DNA of 6,663 nt, from positions 1 to 6,663 of the forward strand of contig JACZWD010000148.1 of NCBI GenBank assembly GCA_022572335.1, read 5' to 3'. Of this stretch, positions 6,450 to 6,663 are shown one piece after another (positions within the stretch are counted from its first letter, which is position 1; each line of letters begins with the position of its first letter). The position numbers were made by a program, and so were the translations under genes. Origin of the DNA: Pseudomonadota bacterium (GTDB lineage: Bacteria > Pseudomonadota > Alphaproteobacteria > Rhodospirillales > 2-02-FULL-58-16). Below the pieces are notes generated by a model. The model saw only the letters and a program-made list of their open reading frames with translations, had not been told where the DNA came from and made no database searches.

Positions 6450-6663
6450 TCAAACCTCGGTGCAGGCCACCCAGTGGCCCGGCTTCACTTCCCGGAATTC
6501 GGGAACGTTCTTGCTGCATCCGTCGACCGCCCGTGGGCACCTGGGATGGAACACGCACCCGCTGGGCGGATTGATCGGACTTGGAACTTCCCCCTTGACG
6601 ATCCGGTGCTCGCGCTTGGCCTCCACCTCGGGGTCCGGAACGGGGACCGCCGAGAGCAATAAC
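6450..6663 (-). CDS. ABC transporter ATP-binding protein C-terminus (DppF/OppF-like), 5' part outside the window
   Basis: Only the last 70 or so codons are present; the frame is open through the right edge and stops with TGA at 6450-6452. The visible part is the C-terminal oligopeptide/dipeptide-transporter extension that follows the ATPase core. It starts LLSAVPVPDP, as seen directly after the HPYT motif of the family, then GEVPSPINPPSGCVFHPRC and a Cys-containing tail ending in ACTEV. Walker A, the signature motif and Walker B lie outside the window, so catalytic integrity cannot be judged. Four cysteines are spaced as in members whose extension carries an iron-sulphur cluster. It is the gene just upstream of the binding protein, 88 bases away on the same strand, and presumably energises the importer as one of two ATPases. 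DppF versus DppD assignment rests mainly on position, being last of the ATPases. Confidence 0.9.
   Translation of the reverse strand, partial: LLLSAVPVPDPEVEAKREHRIVKGEVPSPINPPSGCVFHPRCPRAVDGCSKNVPEFREVKPGHWVACTEV

Noticed and set aside
4736..6574. A very long open frame (612 codons) on the + strand opposite the binding-protein gene, and similar ones at 1954-3360 (+) and 569-1423 (-).
   Set aside because: They lie antisense to clearly conserved genes, show low-complexity Arg/Ala/Gly/His-rich or Val/Asp-rich translation typical of GC-rich shadow frames, and have no recognisable motif or ribosome site.

Overview
The window looks like high-GC proteobacterial chromosome. Codon third positions are strongly G/C-rich, and there is a Sec signal peptide on a periplasmic-type solute-binding protein and a complete Dpp/Opp-type permease pair. 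I cannot place it below phylum level from the sequence alone; an alphaproteobacterium is a reasonable guess. Coding density is very high. Six protein genes are present, two of them cut by the window edges, and no gap exceeds about 90 bases. I see no tRNA, rRNA, CRISPR array, insertion sequence or phage gene.

Left part, + strand (1-1564): the C-terminal two thirds of an N-carbamoyl-D-amino-acid amidohydrolase (nitrilase superfamily) is followed 41 bases later by a complete isocitrate lyase/PEP mutase superfamily enzyme with the methylisocitrate-lyase-type KKCGH active-site loop. The two are probably co-transcribed. They would form a small catabolic unit that releases an amino acid from a carbamoyl derivative and cleaves a 2-hydroxy di- or tricarboxylate.

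Right part, - strand (6663 down to 1606): reading in the direction of transcription there is the tail of an oligopeptide-type ABC ATPase (DppF/OppF-like), a family 5 periplasmic binding protein, a DppB-like permease, a DppC-like permease, and then a non-hydrolysing UDP-N-acetylglucosamine 2-epimerase (WecB type). The first four form a standard peptide/nickel-family ABC importer operon in the order ATPase, binding protein, permease B, permease C. The epimerase is an unrelated cell-envelope sugar enzyme at its 3' end. It may share the transcript by read-through.

Two RNA-level structures stand out. A 19-bp, very GC-rich stem-loop lies between the binding protein and the first permease gene. It has a T9 run only on the + strand side, so it has terminator architecture pointing against the operon. 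A second imperfect hairpin lies exactly between the convergent lyase and epimerase genes and contains both stop codons. The gene content itself is ordinary; I found no convincing sign of a new defence, mobile or biosynthetic system.
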